Origin: Paracoccaceae bacterium
GTDB lineage: Bacteria > Pseudomonadota > Alphaproteobacteria > Rhodobacterales > Rhodobacteraceae
Assembly: GCA_002709405.1 (NCBI GenBank)
Contig: PAQV01000057.1
Location: forward strand, 87,629-151,628
Length of the DNA: 64,000 nucleotides
Direction of reading: 5' to 3'
The notes beneath the pieces were generated by a model. That model was not told the origin of the DNA. It ran no database searches and saw nothing but the letters and a program-made list of their open reading frames with translations. Of this stretch, positions 7,972 through 16,480 are shown in pieces; the stretch's first letter is position 1; each line of letters opens with the position of its first letter. The translations under genes were made by a program, and so were the position numbers.

Positions 7972-8637
7972 TTGGGTAAGACATTGGGAAAGACGCCGGG
8001 GCGCATCAGTCGTACCCTGACGGTTCTTCTGCGCGCCGAGCGGCTGATTGCCGCCCGGCGTGTCTCGATTCTACGGCGCCAGACCGTGTTGATGGCCTTC
8101 GCGGGGCTGTTCGCGACGGTGGCCCTGGTGATGGCCAACGTTGCGTCCTACCAGGGCCTGTCGACGGTGATGCCCACGGCCTGGGGGGCCCTGTTCGTGG
8201 CGCTAGGCAACCTGCTGTTGGCGGGGATCTTTGCGGTTATCGCGGGCCGGATGTCGGCGGACCGGGACCTGGAAGGCGTGACCGAGATGCGCGACCTGGC
8301 GCTGGAGGAACTGGAAGACGAGCTGGACGAGCTGGTCGAAGAGGTCCGCGGCACCGCCCGTGACGTGCGCCGGCTGGTGCGCGATCCGTTCGGGTCGGTC
8401 CTGCCGGGGCTGATCACGCCGCTGCTAAGTGCCTTGCTGTCCGGGCGCGGCGGCGACGCGTCGCCGCCAGACCCCGCTCCGGCGCCTCAGCCCGATTCGC
8501 AGCCCCAGCAACCGGCCCAGCAACCGGTCCAACCGCGTGCAGCCACCACGACCATGACCGAGGCCCCGGCACCGCATCCGCCCGAGGCCGATCCAAGCGC
8601 GCCCTTCCCCGTGGATCCGGCCGCTCCGCAAAGCTGA
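7972..8637 (+). CDS. YqjE/phage-holin-superfamily-like membrane protein
   Basis: A 221-residue protein with a basic N terminus, two hydrophobic segments (about residues 38-60 and 73-93, the second reading ALGNLLLAGIFAVIAG), an acidic heptad-rich helix (LALEELEDELDELVEEV) and a long proline/glutamine-rich C-terminal tail. The two-span core with a following coiled coil resembles the YqjE/putative phage holin family (PF07332). Despite that name there are no phage genes here, and the partner DUF883-like gene argues for a housekeeping envelope role. The start is uncertain: no ATG precedes the first membrane segment, so a TTG at 7972 (or 7984) is used, without a strong ribosome-binding site. Translation may be coupled to the upstream gene. 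A terminator follows directly. Confidence 0.65.
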   Translation: MGKTLGKTPGRISRTLTVLLRAERLIAARRVSILRRQTVLMAFAGLFATVALVMANVASYQGLSTVMPTAWGALFVALGNLLLAGIFAVIAGRMSADRDLEGVTEMRDLALEELEDELDELVEEVRGTARDVRRLVRDPFGSVLPGLITPLLSALLSGRGGDASPPDPAPAPQPDSQPQQPAQQPVQPRAATTTMTEAPAPHPPEADPSAPFPVDPAAPQS

Positions 8638-8642
8638 CGTCT

Positions 8643-8675
8643 CGCCCGTCCCGATGACCCCGGGGCGGGCGTTTT
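8643..8675 (+). terminator. Rho-independent terminator after the YqjE-like gene
   Basis: An 11-bp stem, CGCCCGTCCCG (8643-8653) with CGGGGCGGGCG (8661-8671) including one G-U pair, a seven-base loop and TTTT at 8672-8675. It lies six bases after the stop codon. Confidence 0.8.
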
Positions 8676-8690
8676 CGCAGAAAGGCGGTG

Positions 8691-9215
8691 TCAGGCGCTG
8701 TCCGATACGCCCTTTTCAAGCGCCGCGTTGATCCGCGCATCCACGTCGGCCGGCAGGTTCGAGGTTACCACCCGCCCGCCGAATTGCGCCAGGCGCGGCA
8801 GGAACTTGTCGGGCGCGCTGGTGCGTCCCAACAGGAACAGGATGGCCTGCCCGTCGTCCAGAGCCGCCCCGGTTTCGCGCATCATGTCGTCCGACACGCC
8901 CATGTCCGACAGCGACCCGCTGATCGCCCCGCCCGCGGCCCCGCCGACAAGCCCGGCCAGCAGCAGCCCCGCGCCGCCCGTGGCGATGCCCAGGATGCCC
9001 CCGATCAGAATGCCCCACCACGCGCCACTCATGGCCCCTGCCGTGGTCAGGTTGACCGATTGATCCAGCCGGATCTCGCCCCCCTCGTCCTTGTAGACGA
9101 CCACCGCGTCTTCCATCGTGAATAGCCCGTCCCGGGCCATGGCATAACATTCACGCCGGGCCGCCAGGGCGGTGTCGGCGTCTTTCATCAGGATCGCGAC
9201 AAGGTTCGCGGTCAT
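8691..9215 (-). CDS. DUF1269 family membrane protein
   Basis: A 174-residue protein of the DUF1269 family (PF06897). It has an N-terminal alpha/beta region (VAILMKDADTALAARREC) and a motif GEIRLDQSVNLTTAGAMSGAWWG, then a glycine-rich double hydrophobic stretch (GILIGGILGIATGGAGLLLAGLVGGAAGG) typical of the family, and a soluble C terminus with SDMGVSDDMMRETG. Function is unknown; family members are membrane-associated and often induced by stress. AGGAGA lies a few bases before the ATG, which fixes the start. It converges with the terminator of the DUF883/YqjE pair, and its own promoter would lie in 9216-9300. I see nothing that ties it to a pathway. Confidence 0.85.
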   Translation of the reverse strand: MTANLVAILMKDADTALAARRECYAMARDGLFTMEDAVVVYKDEGGEIRLDQSVNLTTAGAMSGAWWGILIGGILGIATGGAGLLLAGLVGGAAGGAISGSLSDMGVSDDMMRETGAALDDGQAILFLLGRTSAPDKFLPRLAQFGGRVVTSNLPADVDARINAALEKGVSDSA

Positions 9216-9450
9216 CGGGTCTTCTCCTGCAAGCGGGCGTTCAGGCGGCGATGTTACCCCCGCTTCATGACAAAGGCACGACCTCTTGCCCGGACCGGTC
9301 GGCCGGGGGCGCCCCTGGGCGACACCCCGCCTGCCGACAAGCGCCTCTCACAAAGTCGTGAAGAAATGCCTCGCAAAACAATTGGCTAAATGTCACGGTG
9401 AAATCCTAGGCTTCAATCACGAGTAATTATTTAAAAACCGGGAGAGTTAA

Positions 9451-11055
9451 ATGTCTGGTTCCATGAAGTTCGGCATCCGGATCCTGTCCGCCGCCGCCCT
9501 CGCCGCCCTGACGGCTGGCGCGGCGCTGGCCCAGGACGCGGAAAAGCCGAATATCCTTGTCATCTGGGGGGATGACGTCGGCCAATCCAACATTTCGGCC
9601 TATACGATGGGCCTGATGGGCTATCAAACGCCCAACATCGACCGCATCGCCGACGAGGGCATCATCTTTACCGACTATTACGGCGAGCAATCCTGCACCG
9701 CCGGCCGGTCGTCCTTCATCATGGGCCAGTCGGTCTTTCGCACGGGCCTGTCCAAGGTCGGCCTTCCCGGCGCCGAGGAAGGCATGCAGGTCGAAGACCC
9801 GACCATCGCCGGCCTGCTGAAGGCCGAGGGCTATGCCACCGGCCAGTTCGGCAAGAACCACCTGGGCGACCGCGACGAACACCTGCCGACCAACCACGGC
9901 TTCGACGAGTTCTTCGGCAACCTCTATCACCTCAACGCCGAGGAAGAGCCCGAGAACTTCGACTATCCCAACGACATGGTCATGCCGAACGGGCAGACCT
10001 TCCGCGAACGCTTCGGCCCGCGCGGGGTGATCCATTCCTATGCCGATGGCGAGATCGAGGACACCGGCCCGCTGACAAAGAAGCGGATGGAAACCGTCGA
10101 CGATGAAACCAGCGCCGCGGCCATCGACTTTATCAAGCAGGCGGAAGAGGCCGGCACCCCCTGGTTCGTCTGGTGGTCGGGCACGCGGATGCACTTCCGC
10201 ACCCATGTCTCGGACGAGAACCGCCAGATCGCCAACGAAACCGTCGGCAAGCCGGTCGATGAATACACCGCCGGCATGATCGAACACGACGCCGATATCG
10301 GCGTGTTCCTCGATGCGCTGGACGAGCTTGGGATCGCTGACAACACCATCGTGTTCTACTCGACCGACAACGGCCCGCACATGAACAGCTGGCCGGATGC
10401 CGCGATGACCCCGTTCTGGGGCGAGAAGAACACCCAGTGGGAAGGCGCCTGGCGCGTTCCGGCCATGGTGCGCTGGCCCGGCAAGATCGCCGAGGGCGAG
10501 GTCGTCAACGGCATCGTGCACCACATGGACTGGCTGCCGACCTTCCTGGCCGCCGCCGGCAATGAAACCGTCAAGGAAGACCTGCTGGAGGGCATCACCG
10601 TGGCCGAAGTGGGCGGCGGGCGTGATTACAAGGTCCACCTGGATGGCTACAACCTGCTGCCGATGCTGACCGGCGAAACAAAGGACAGCCCGCGCGAAGA
10701 GATCTTCTATTTCACCGACGATGGCGACCTGGCCGCGCTGCGCTGGAACGACTGGAAGATCACCTTCCTTGAACAGAAGGCCTGGGGCACGCTTCGGGCA
10801 TGGATGGAGCCGTTGACCCCGCTGCGCACGCCGCTGATCTTCAACCTGCGCCGCGATCCTTATGAACGTGGCTACCGCACGTCGAACACCTTCTACGACT
10901 GGATGCTCGACCGGGCCTACATGCTGGTGCCGGCGCAGGCCTACGTGGGGCAGTTCCTGGCGACCTTCCAGGAGTTTCCGCCGCGCCAGGAGGCGGCCTC
11001 GTTCAGCCTCGACAAGGTGATGGAGAAACTGTCGAGCCCGGCCGGCACGCCGTAA
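9451..11055 (+). CDS. Periplasmic arylsulfatase-family hydrolase (CTAGR active site)
   Basis: This 534-residue sulfatase of the alkaline-phosphatase superfamily has a Sec signal peptide (1-28, cleavage after ALAQ). The metal site starts with NILVIWGDD (34-42). The modified-residue motif is C82-T-A-G-R86, followed by SSFIMG; C82 should become formylglycine. The motif is C-x-A-x-R rather than the C-x-P-x-R preferred by aerobic FGE, closer to substrates of radical-SAM anSME enzymes such as S-x-A-x-R AtsA of Klebsiella. Other fold motifs include FGKNHLGD (about 129-136), DNGPH and a C-terminal region with FNLRRDPYERG. It would cleave sulfate esters in the periplasm; the substrate is unknown. GGGAGAG precedes the ATG and a strong terminator follows, so it may be monocistronic. 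No sulfatase-maturating gene lies in the window. Confidence 0.9.
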   Translation: MSGSMKFGIRILSAAALAALTAGAALAQDAEKPNILVIWGDDVGQSNISAYTMGLMGYQTPNIDRIADEGIIFTDYYGEQSCTAGRSSFIMGQSVFRTGLSKVGLPGAEEGMQVEDPTIAGLLKAEGYATGQFGKNHLGDRDEHLPTNHGFDEFFGNLYHLNAEEEPENFDYPNDMVMPNGQTFRERFGPRGVIHSYADGEIEDTGPLTKKRMETVDDETSAAAIDFIKQAEEAGTPWFVWWSGTRMHFRTHVSDENRQIANETVGKPVDEYTAGMIEHDADIGVFLDALDELGIADNTIVFYSTDNGPHMNSWPDAAMTPFWGEKNTQWEGAWRVPAMVRWPGKIAEGEVVNGIVHHMDWLPTFLAAAGNETVKEDLLEGITVAEVGGGRDYKVHLDGYNLLPMLTGETKDSPREEIFYFTDDGDLAALRWNDWKITFLEQKAWGTLRAWMEPLTPLRTPLIFNLRRDPYERGYRTSNTFYDWMLDRAYMLVPAQAYVGQFLATFQEFPPRQEAASFSLDKVMEKLSSPAGTP

Positions 11056-11078
11056 TCGCCGGACCCAAGAGCATTCGG

Positions 11079-11120
11079 CCGGGCCGCCCGCATCACGCGC
11101 GGCGGCCCGGTTTGGTTTTT
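11079..11120 (+). terminator. Rho-independent terminator after the sulfatase
   Basis: A perfect 10-bp GC stem, CCGGGCCGCC (11079-11088) with GGCGGCCCGG (11101-11110), followed by TTTGGTTTTT at 11111-11120. It lies between the sulfatase stop and the HAD gene. Confidence 0.85.
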
Positions 11121-11156
11121 CCCCTGTATCAAGGTTTCATTCATAGGAGCGCCCCC

Positions 11157-12131
11157 ATGTTGCGTCACCTGACCGCCGCGGCATTCCTGCTGGCGGCCCC
11201 TGCCCTTGCCGATCCCCTGCCCTCGTGGTCCGAAGGCCCTGCCCGCGCGCAGATCATCGCCTTTGTCGACAGCGTGACCGACCCCGCGTCGGACGATTTC
11301 GTGCCCGTGGCCGACCGCATCGCCGTCTTCGACAACGACGGCACGCTCTGGGCCGAACAGCCGCTGTATTTCCAGGCCATCTATGCCTTCGACACGGTCA
11401 AGAAGATCGGGGCCGAGGATCCCTCGACCCTGACCAGTGACGCCCTGAAGGCCGCCGCCAAGGGCGACATCGAAACGGTGATGGCGGGCGGAGAAAAGGC
11501 CCTGCTGGACGTGGTGGGCCTGGCCAGCGCGGGCCAGACGATCGACGCCTTCCAGGCCGGGGTGTCGGACTGGCTGGCCGATGCGCGCCATCCCACGACC
11601 GGCATGGCCTATGATGCGATGACCTACCAGCCGATGGTCGAACTGCTGCGCTACCTGCGGGACGAGGGCTTCCGGACCTACATCGTGTCGGGCGGGGGCA
11701 TCGACTTCATGCGCGTCTTTGCCGAACGGGCCTATGGCATCCCGACCGACCAGGTGCTGGGCAGCTATGGCGACACGTCCTACACGGTGGGTGACGACGG
11801 CGTGCCGGTGATCACCAAGACCAAGCCGCTGGTCTACGTGGACGACAAGGAAGGCAAGCCGATCAACATCATGCGCATCCTGGGCAAGCGGCCGATCTTC
11901 GCGGCAGGCAATTCCGACGGCGATTTCGCGATGCTGCAATGGACCACCGCCGGCGACGGGCCAAGCCTGGGCCTGATCGTGCACCATACGGATGCGGACC
12001 GCGAATGGGCCTATGACCGCGACAGCCACATCGGCCAGCTGGCCCGCGGACTGGACGACGGGCCGGGCCTGGGCTGGGTCATCGTCGACATGGCCAAGGA
12101 CTGGGACCGCATCTGGAGCAGCCAGCGCTAG
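11157..12131 (+). CDS. Exported HAD-superfamily phosphatase
   Basis: A 324-residue HAD hydrolase with a signal peptide (residues 1-19, ending ALADP), so it acts in the periplasm. HAD motif I is VFDNDGTLW (near 58-66), motif II lies in TYIVSGGGIDF, and motif III/IV lies in the FAAGNSDGDFAMLQW region; together these are the phosphoserine-phosphatase-like class. It probably hydrolyses a phosphate monoester. The start at 11157 has GGAG at 11146-11149; an upstream in-frame start would bury the signal peptide. It lies just downstream of the sulfatase terminator, so the two genes may be expressed separately yet belong together functionally; sulfatase plus phosphatase would suit scavenging from sulfated or phosphorylated organic matter, which is inference. 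Confidence 0.85.
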   Translation: MLRHLTAAAFLLAAPALADPLPSWSEGPARAQIIAFVDSVTDPASDDFVPVADRIAVFDNDGTLWAEQPLYFQAIYAFDTVKKIGAEDPSTLTSDALKAAAKGDIETVMAGGEKALLDVVGLASAGQTIDAFQAGVSDWLADARHPTTGMAYDAMTYQPMVELLRYLRDEGFRTYIVSGGGIDFMRVFAERAYGIPTDQVLGSYGDTSYTVGDDGVPVITKTKPLVYVDDKEGKPINIMRILGKRPIFAAGNSDGDFAMLQWTTAGDGPSLGLIVHHTDADREWAYDRDSHIGQLARGLDDGPGLGWVIVDMAKDWDRIWSSQR

Positions 12132-12235
12132 GACCACCCACCGGGCAGGCGTCCCCTGCGGCCCCGGATACACTTGTGGCCGGGGCGCGGCGCGCTACCT
12201 TGCGGGCTCAAATCAACGACCCGGGGCGCCCCGCC

Positions 12236-12886
12236 GTGCTGCTGACCATCGACTCGCTGACCAAGACCTACCCGGGCGCGCCGCACCCGGTGCTCGACGG
12301 GATCGACCTGGCCCTGGATGCGGGCGAAACCCTGGCCCTGACCGGCGAAAGCGGCAGCGGCAAAAGCACGTTGCTGCACCTGGCGGGCGCGCTCGACGGG
12401 TTCGACGGCGGAGAGATCACCATCGCCGGCACGCGGCTCTCGGGGCTCGACGACCGGGGGCGCGCGCATCTCCGGCGGGACGTCGTGGCTCTGGTGTTCC
12501 AGCAGTTCAACCTGATGCCCGCCCTGACCGTCGATCAGAACCTGGCGTTTCATGCCCGCCTGGCGGGACGGGCGGATCCGGGCTGGATCGGAACGATCCG
12601 CGCCCGCCTTGGCCTCGATGGCCTGGGCGGGCGCCACCCCGAGGCCCTGTCTGGCGGCCAGCAGCAGCGGGTGGCCATCGGCCGGGCCCTAGCGATGCGG
12701 CCGCGCCTGCTGCTGGCCGACGAACCCACGGGCAACCTGGACGAGGACACCGGCGCGCAGGTCCTGGACCTGATGCTGGCGCTGGTGGCCGAAACCGGGG
12801 CGGCGCTGTTCCTGGTCACCCATTCCGACGCCATTGCCCGCCGGCTCGACCGTCGCGTGCACCTGCGCGCGGGCCGGCTGTCGTGA
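12236..12886 (+). CDS. LolD-type ABC transporter ATP-binding protein
   Basis: A 216-residue cytoplasmic ATPase of the LolD/MacB/FtsE class. Motifs in order: Walker A GESGSGKST, Q-loop VFQQFNLMPALTVDQN (the phrase typical of this class), signature LSGGQQQRVAIGRAL, Walker B LLLADEPTGNLDE, and H-loop LVTHSD. It partners the FtsX-like permease encoded immediately downstream, whose GTG overlaps this gene's stop by four bases. The GTG at 12236 is preferred because it starts next to the conserved ABC beta-strand; a GTG at 12176 would add 20 residues without homology-like character. A 12-bp perfect palindrome (CGGGGCGCCCCG, 12222-12233) sits directly before this start and may affect translation. Such complexes work by mechanotransmission in the periplasm rather than classical import. 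Confidence 0.88.
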   Translation: MLLTIDSLTKTYPGAPHPVLDGIDLALDAGETLALTGESGSGKSTLLHLAGALDGFDGGEITIAGTRLSGLDDRGRAHLRRDVVALVFQQFNLMPALTVDQNLAFHARLAGRADPGWIGTIRARLGLDGLGGRHPEALSGGQQQRVAIGRALAMRPRLLLADEPTGNLDEDTGAQVLDLMLALVAETGAALFLVTHSDAIARRLDRRVHLRAGRLS

Positions 12887-15300
12887 TCCGGGCCATCGCC
12901 CTGGCCCTGCTGTCTCATTGGCGCCGCCATCCCGGACAGGCCGTGACCCTGCTGGCGGGGCTTGCCCTGGCCACCGCGCTCTGGACGGCTGTGCAGGCCA
13001 TCAACGCCGAGGCCCGGGCCAGCTATGCAGAGGCCAATGCCCTGCTGGCCCCCGACCGGCTGGCCACCCTGACCTCGCCGGCCGGCCGGTTCCCGAGGGA
13101 TCGCTATGTCGCGCTCCGCCGGGCCGGGTGGCAGGTCAGCGCGGTGCTTGAAGGACGACTGGATACCGCAGACCGCCGGGTGAGCCTTCTGGGGGTCGAC
13201 CTGCTGACCTACCCCGCTCTGCCCGCCACCCTTGAGGACGCAGGGCCTGACATGGAGGCCCCGCCGCCCGACCCGGCCGTTGTCCTGCTGTCGCCCGGAC
13301 GTCTCTTTGCCGATGCCGACACCGCACAAGCCCTGCAGGACCCGGACCTGCCTCCCGTTCGCGTCACCGATGGCCTGCCGCCCGGCGTTGTCCTGACCGA
13401 CATCGGTACGGCCGAACGCCTGCTGCACGCGCCCGCGGCCCTGTCCCGCCTGGTGGTGCTGCCCGATCAGCCCATGGGCCTGCCTTCCCTGTCGGACATC
13501 GCGCCGGACCTCGTGCTCAGCCCCGCTGACGCCGCCGCCGACACGGGCGGGTTGACCCGCAGTTTCCACCTGAACCTGACGGCCTTCGGCCTGCTGTCCT
13601 TCGCGGTCGGCCTGTTCATCGTGCATGGCACCATCGGCCTGGCTTTTGAGCAGCGCCGGGGCATCGTGCGGACCCTGCGCGCGCTTGGTGTGCCCTCGGC
13701 AGGGGTGGCTGTGGCCATGCTGACCGAGCTGTTGCTGGCCGGATTGATCGCGGGTCTGTTGGGCGTGGCCCTGGGCTATGTCATCGCCACCGCGCTGTTG
13801 CCGGGGGTGGCCGCCACCCTGGGCGGACTTTACGGGGCGCAAGTCTCGGGCAGCCTGGCCCTGCGCCCGGCCTGGATTGCCGCCGGCCTGGGCATGTCGG
13901 TGGGCGGCGTGCTGATCGCCGGAGCCCAGATGGTCTGGCGCACCCATGCCGTGCCCGTCCTGGCCCTGGCCGGATCCGAGGCCTGGCGCCGCTCCGGTGC
14001 CCGCGCGCTGGCGGTCCAGTCGCTCGCCGGCTGCGCCCTGATGCTGGCCGGCATCCTCGCCCTGTCCCTGATCGGCGGCCTGGTCGGCGGTTTTGTCCTG
14101 CTCGGAGGCCTGCTTCTGGGCGCGGCCCTGCTGCTCGCGCCGCTGCTGTCGGTCCTGTTGTCGACCGGCGAGAAGCTGGCCGGGCAGCCGGTGGCCGAAT
14201 GGGTCTGGGCCGACATGCGCGCCCAATTGCCGGGCCTGTCGATGGCCCTGATGGCCCTGCTGCTGGCCCTGGCCACGAATATCGGCGTGGGCACCATGGT
14301 CTCGAGCTTCCGGCTGACCTTCACCGATTGGCTCGATCACCGGTTGTCGGCCGATCTGTACATCTCGACCACCGGCCCCGCCCAAAGCACCGCCCTGCGC
14401 GACTGGCTGACGCCCCGGGCCGACACCGTGCTGCCCATCCGCTCGGCCGAGGTGACGCTGAACGGCCAGCCCGGCCGGGTCTACGGCATCGTCGACGACG
14501 CGCTTTACCGCGACACCTGGCCCCTGATCGGCACGGCGACGGATCCCTGGGACCAGATCGCCGCAGGCCAGGGGGTGCTGATCAACGAACAGCTGCACTA
14601 CGGGGCGGGCCTGGATCCCGGCGATCCGCTGCAACTGATGCCCGGCTGGTCGCTGCTCGTGGTGGGCATCTATGCCGATTACGGCAACCCCGCCCCGCAG
14701 GCCATCGTGGCGCTCGACGCCCTGCTGGCCCGCGTGCCCGACCTGCCCGACCGCCAGCTGGCCGTGCGCGCGCCCGACCCCGGGGCGCTGGCCGCCGCCT
14801 TGCGCGATGCCTTCGACCTGCCCGCCGATGCGATCCTGCCCCAGCGCGAGATCAAATCCGCCTCGATGCAGGTCTTCGACCGCACCTTCCTGGTGACCGG
14901 GGCGCTGAACCTGCTGACCCTTGGCGTGGCCGGGTTCGCCATCCTGACCAGCCTTCTGACCCTCTGGACGATGCGCCTGCCCCAGCTCGCTCCGGCCTGG
15001 GCCTTGGGGTTGACGCGGGCCCACCTGGCCCGGCTGGACATCCTGCGCGCGGTGGCCCTGGCCGCGCTGACGGCGGTGCTGGCCGTGCCCCTGGGGCTGG
15101 TTCTGGCCTGGGTGCTGCTGTCGGTGATCAATGTCGAGGCCTTTGGCTGGCGGTTGCCCATGTACGTCTTCCCGCTGGACTGGCTGAGGCTTTTTGCCCT
15201 GGCCCTGCTGGCCGCCGCCCTGGCCGCCCTGATCCCGGCCCTGCGCCTGCGCCGCCTGCCCCCGGCCGAACTGGTTAAGATCTTTGCCAATGTCCGCTGA
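12883..15300 (+). CDS. FtsX-like ABC permease (two FtsX domains)
   Basis: An 805-residue inner-membrane permease with the duplicated layout TM1 - periplasmic domain - three TMs - further TMs - second periplasmic domain - final three TMs. The N-terminal span reads VTLLAGLALATALWTAV. The first FtsX core (around 225-340) includes LLSFAVGLFIVHGTIGLAFEQRRGIVRTLRALG, where the charged EQRR loop contacts the ATPase. The last spans lie after 660 and end in ALRLRRLPPAELVKIF, a typical FtsX C terminus. GTG at 12883 overlaps the ATPase stop (GTGA). Together with the ATPase and the CrtC/AttH-like protein it forms a three-gene set seen in many proteobacteria. It is probably an envelope lipid or lipoprotein mechanotransmission complex, but the substrate is unknown. 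Confidence 0.88.
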   Translation: MIRAIALALLSHWRRHPGQAVTLLAGLALATALWTAVQAINAEARASYAEANALLAPDRLATLTSPAGRFPRDRYVALRRAGWQVSAVLEGRLDTADRRVSLLGVDLLTYPALPATLEDAGPDMEAPPPDPAVVLLSPGRLFADADTAQALQDPDLPPVRVTDGLPPGVVLTDIGTAERLLHAPAALSRLVVLPDQPMGLPSLSDIAPDLVLSPADAAADTGGLTRSFHLNLTAFGLLSFAVGLFIVHGTIGLAFEQRRGIVRTLRALGVPSAGVAVAMLTELLLAGLIAGLLGVALGYVIATALLPGVAATLGGLYGAQVSGSLALRPAWIAAGLGMSVGGVLIAGAQMVWRTHAVPVLALAGSEAWRRSGARALAVQSLAGCALMLAGILALSLIGGLVGGFVLLGGLLLGAALLLAPLLSVLLSTGEKLAGQPVAEWVWADMRAQLPGLSMALMALLLALATNIGVGTMVSSFRLTFTDWLDHRLSADLYISTTGPAQSTALRDWLTPRADTVLPIRSAEVTLNGQPGRVYGIVDDALYRDTWPLIGTATDPWDQIAAGQGVLINEQLHYGAGLDPGDPLQLMPGWSLLVVGIYADYGNPAPQAIVALDALLARVPDLPDRQLAVRAPDPGALAAALRDAFDLPADAILPQREIKSASMQVFDRTFLVTGALNLLTLGVAGFAILTSLLTLWTMRLPQLAPAWALGLTRAHLARLDILRAVALAALTAVLAVPLGLVLAWVLLSVINVEAFGWRLPMYVFPLDWLRLFALALLAAALAALIPALRLRRLPPAELVKIFANVR

Positions 15301-16393
15301 CCTTTGCCGCCTGCTCTGCCGATGGGCCTGCCTGGTGCTGCTGGCCCTGCCCCTGCCGGCCCGGGCCCAGGGCTTCGCGGCGCTTGGAACCGATGCACAG
15401 GACTTTGTCGTGCCCGACCCGGCCGCCACCCTTGCCTTTCCCGCCGACCATGGCCCGCACCCGGACTTCCGCATCGAGTGGTGGTACCTGACCGCCAACC
15501 TCACCGGCCTGGACGGGCGCGCCTATGGCATCCAGTGGACCCTGTTCCGCTCGGCCCTGCGCCCGGAACCCGGGCCCGTGGCCACCGGCTGGATCAGCCC
15601 GCAAATCTGGATGGCCCACGCCGCCCTGACCACACCGGATGCCCATTACGTGGCCGAGCGTCTGTCCCGGGGCGGCATCGGCACCGCCGGGGCAACCGCA
15701 GAGCCCTTTTCCGCCTGGATCGACGACTGGCACATGACCGGCCTGCCCACCACGCAGGGCGACGCGCTGGACCGGCTGGACCTGGCCGCCAGCGGGGCCC
15801 AGTTCCGCTATGATCTTCGCCTGACCACCAAGGGCCCACTGGTGGCGCATGGAGACAACGGCTATTCGGTGAAATCCCCCGATGGCCGGGCCTCGCATTA
15901 CTATTCCCAGCCGCATTACACCGTGACCGGCACCATCGAGACGCCGGAGGGCCCGCAAGAGGTCAGCGGCACCGCCTGGCTGGACCGGGAATGGTCCTCG
16001 CAACCGCTGGCCGAGGACCAGGCCGGGTGGGATTGGGTGGCCCTGACGCTCGACAGCGGAGACCGCCTGATGGCCGCCCAGTTGCGCGACGGGGCGGATG
16101 GCTATCGCATCGGCACATGGATCGACGCCCGAGGTCAAGCAACGCCCCTACCGTCCGACGCCATTACCCTGACCTCCGGGGCGGTCACCGATATCGGCCC
16201 GGCCGTTTTGCCCCTGACCTGGCGGATCGCCGTGCCGGACAAGGGCGTCGACGTCGAGATAACAGCGCTGTACCCGGGGGCGTGGATGGCGACCTCGACC
16301 GCGTACTGGGAAGGACCCGTCACCGTGACGGGCAGCCACGGCGGGCGGGGCTACCTGGAAATGACGGGCTATGACGCACCGGCGGAGAACTGA
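15290..16393 (+). CDS. CrtC/AttH-like lipocalin-fold exported protein
   Basis: A 367-residue protein with a hydrophobic N-terminal signal (CLVLLALPLPARAQG) and the family phrase FRIEWWYLTANLTG near residue 60, followed by GIQWTLFRSAL, AHAALTTPDAH and DREWSSQPL. These are hallmarks of the CrtC/AttH fold (PF07143, two lipocalin-like barrels), named after carotenoid 1,2-hydratase. No carotenoid genes are nearby; the consistent neighbour is an ABC/FtsX pair, so this is more likely a periplasmic lipid- or lipoprotein-handling partner of that complex. The gene starts 11 bp inside the permease gene; the ATG at 15290 is used rather than an earlier in-frame TTG at 15284. The reading of function from context is inference; the fold call is firm. 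Confidence 0.85.
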   Translation: MSADLCRLLCRWACLVLLALPLPARAQGFAALGTDAQDFVVPDPAATLAFPADHGPHPDFRIEWWYLTANLTGLDGRAYGIQWTLFRSALRPEPGPVATGWISPQIWMAHAALTTPDAHYVAERLSRGGIGTAGATAEPFSAWIDDWHMTGLPTTQGDALDRLDLAASGAQFRYDLRLTTKGPLVAHGDNGYSVKSPDGRASHYYSQPHYTVTGTIETPEGPQEVSGTAWLDREWSSQPLAEDQAGWDWVALTLDSGDRLMAAQLRDGADGYRIGTWIDARGQATPLPSDAITLTSGAVTDIGPAVLPLTWRIAVPDKGVDVEITALYPGAWMATSTAYWEGPVTVTGSHGGRGYLEMTGYDAPAEN

Positions 16394-16480
16394 TCATTGG
16401 CACGGCCCGACCCGCCCCCGCTTGATTTTTCCCAAGAGACACCCACACTTGACCACAGCGCCTCCCCGAACTTGCCCTTC

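Noticed and set aside
7972..8637. Prophage remnant, because the protein resembles the phage holin superfamily
   Set aside because: Its partner is a DUF883-like gene, as in the yqjD-yqjE pair, and no phage gene is nearby.
11992..12882. N-terminal extension of the permease frame reaching back across the ATPase gene
   Set aside because: The extension reads as arginine/proline-rich shadow; the GTG at 12883 overlapping the ATPase stop gives the normal permease start.
12550..15504. A 984-codon open frame on the minus strand across the ABC permease
   Set aside because: It is glutamine/glycine/arginine-rich low-complexity sequence antisense to a permease gene with clear FtsX motifs; it is a GC-bias shadow.
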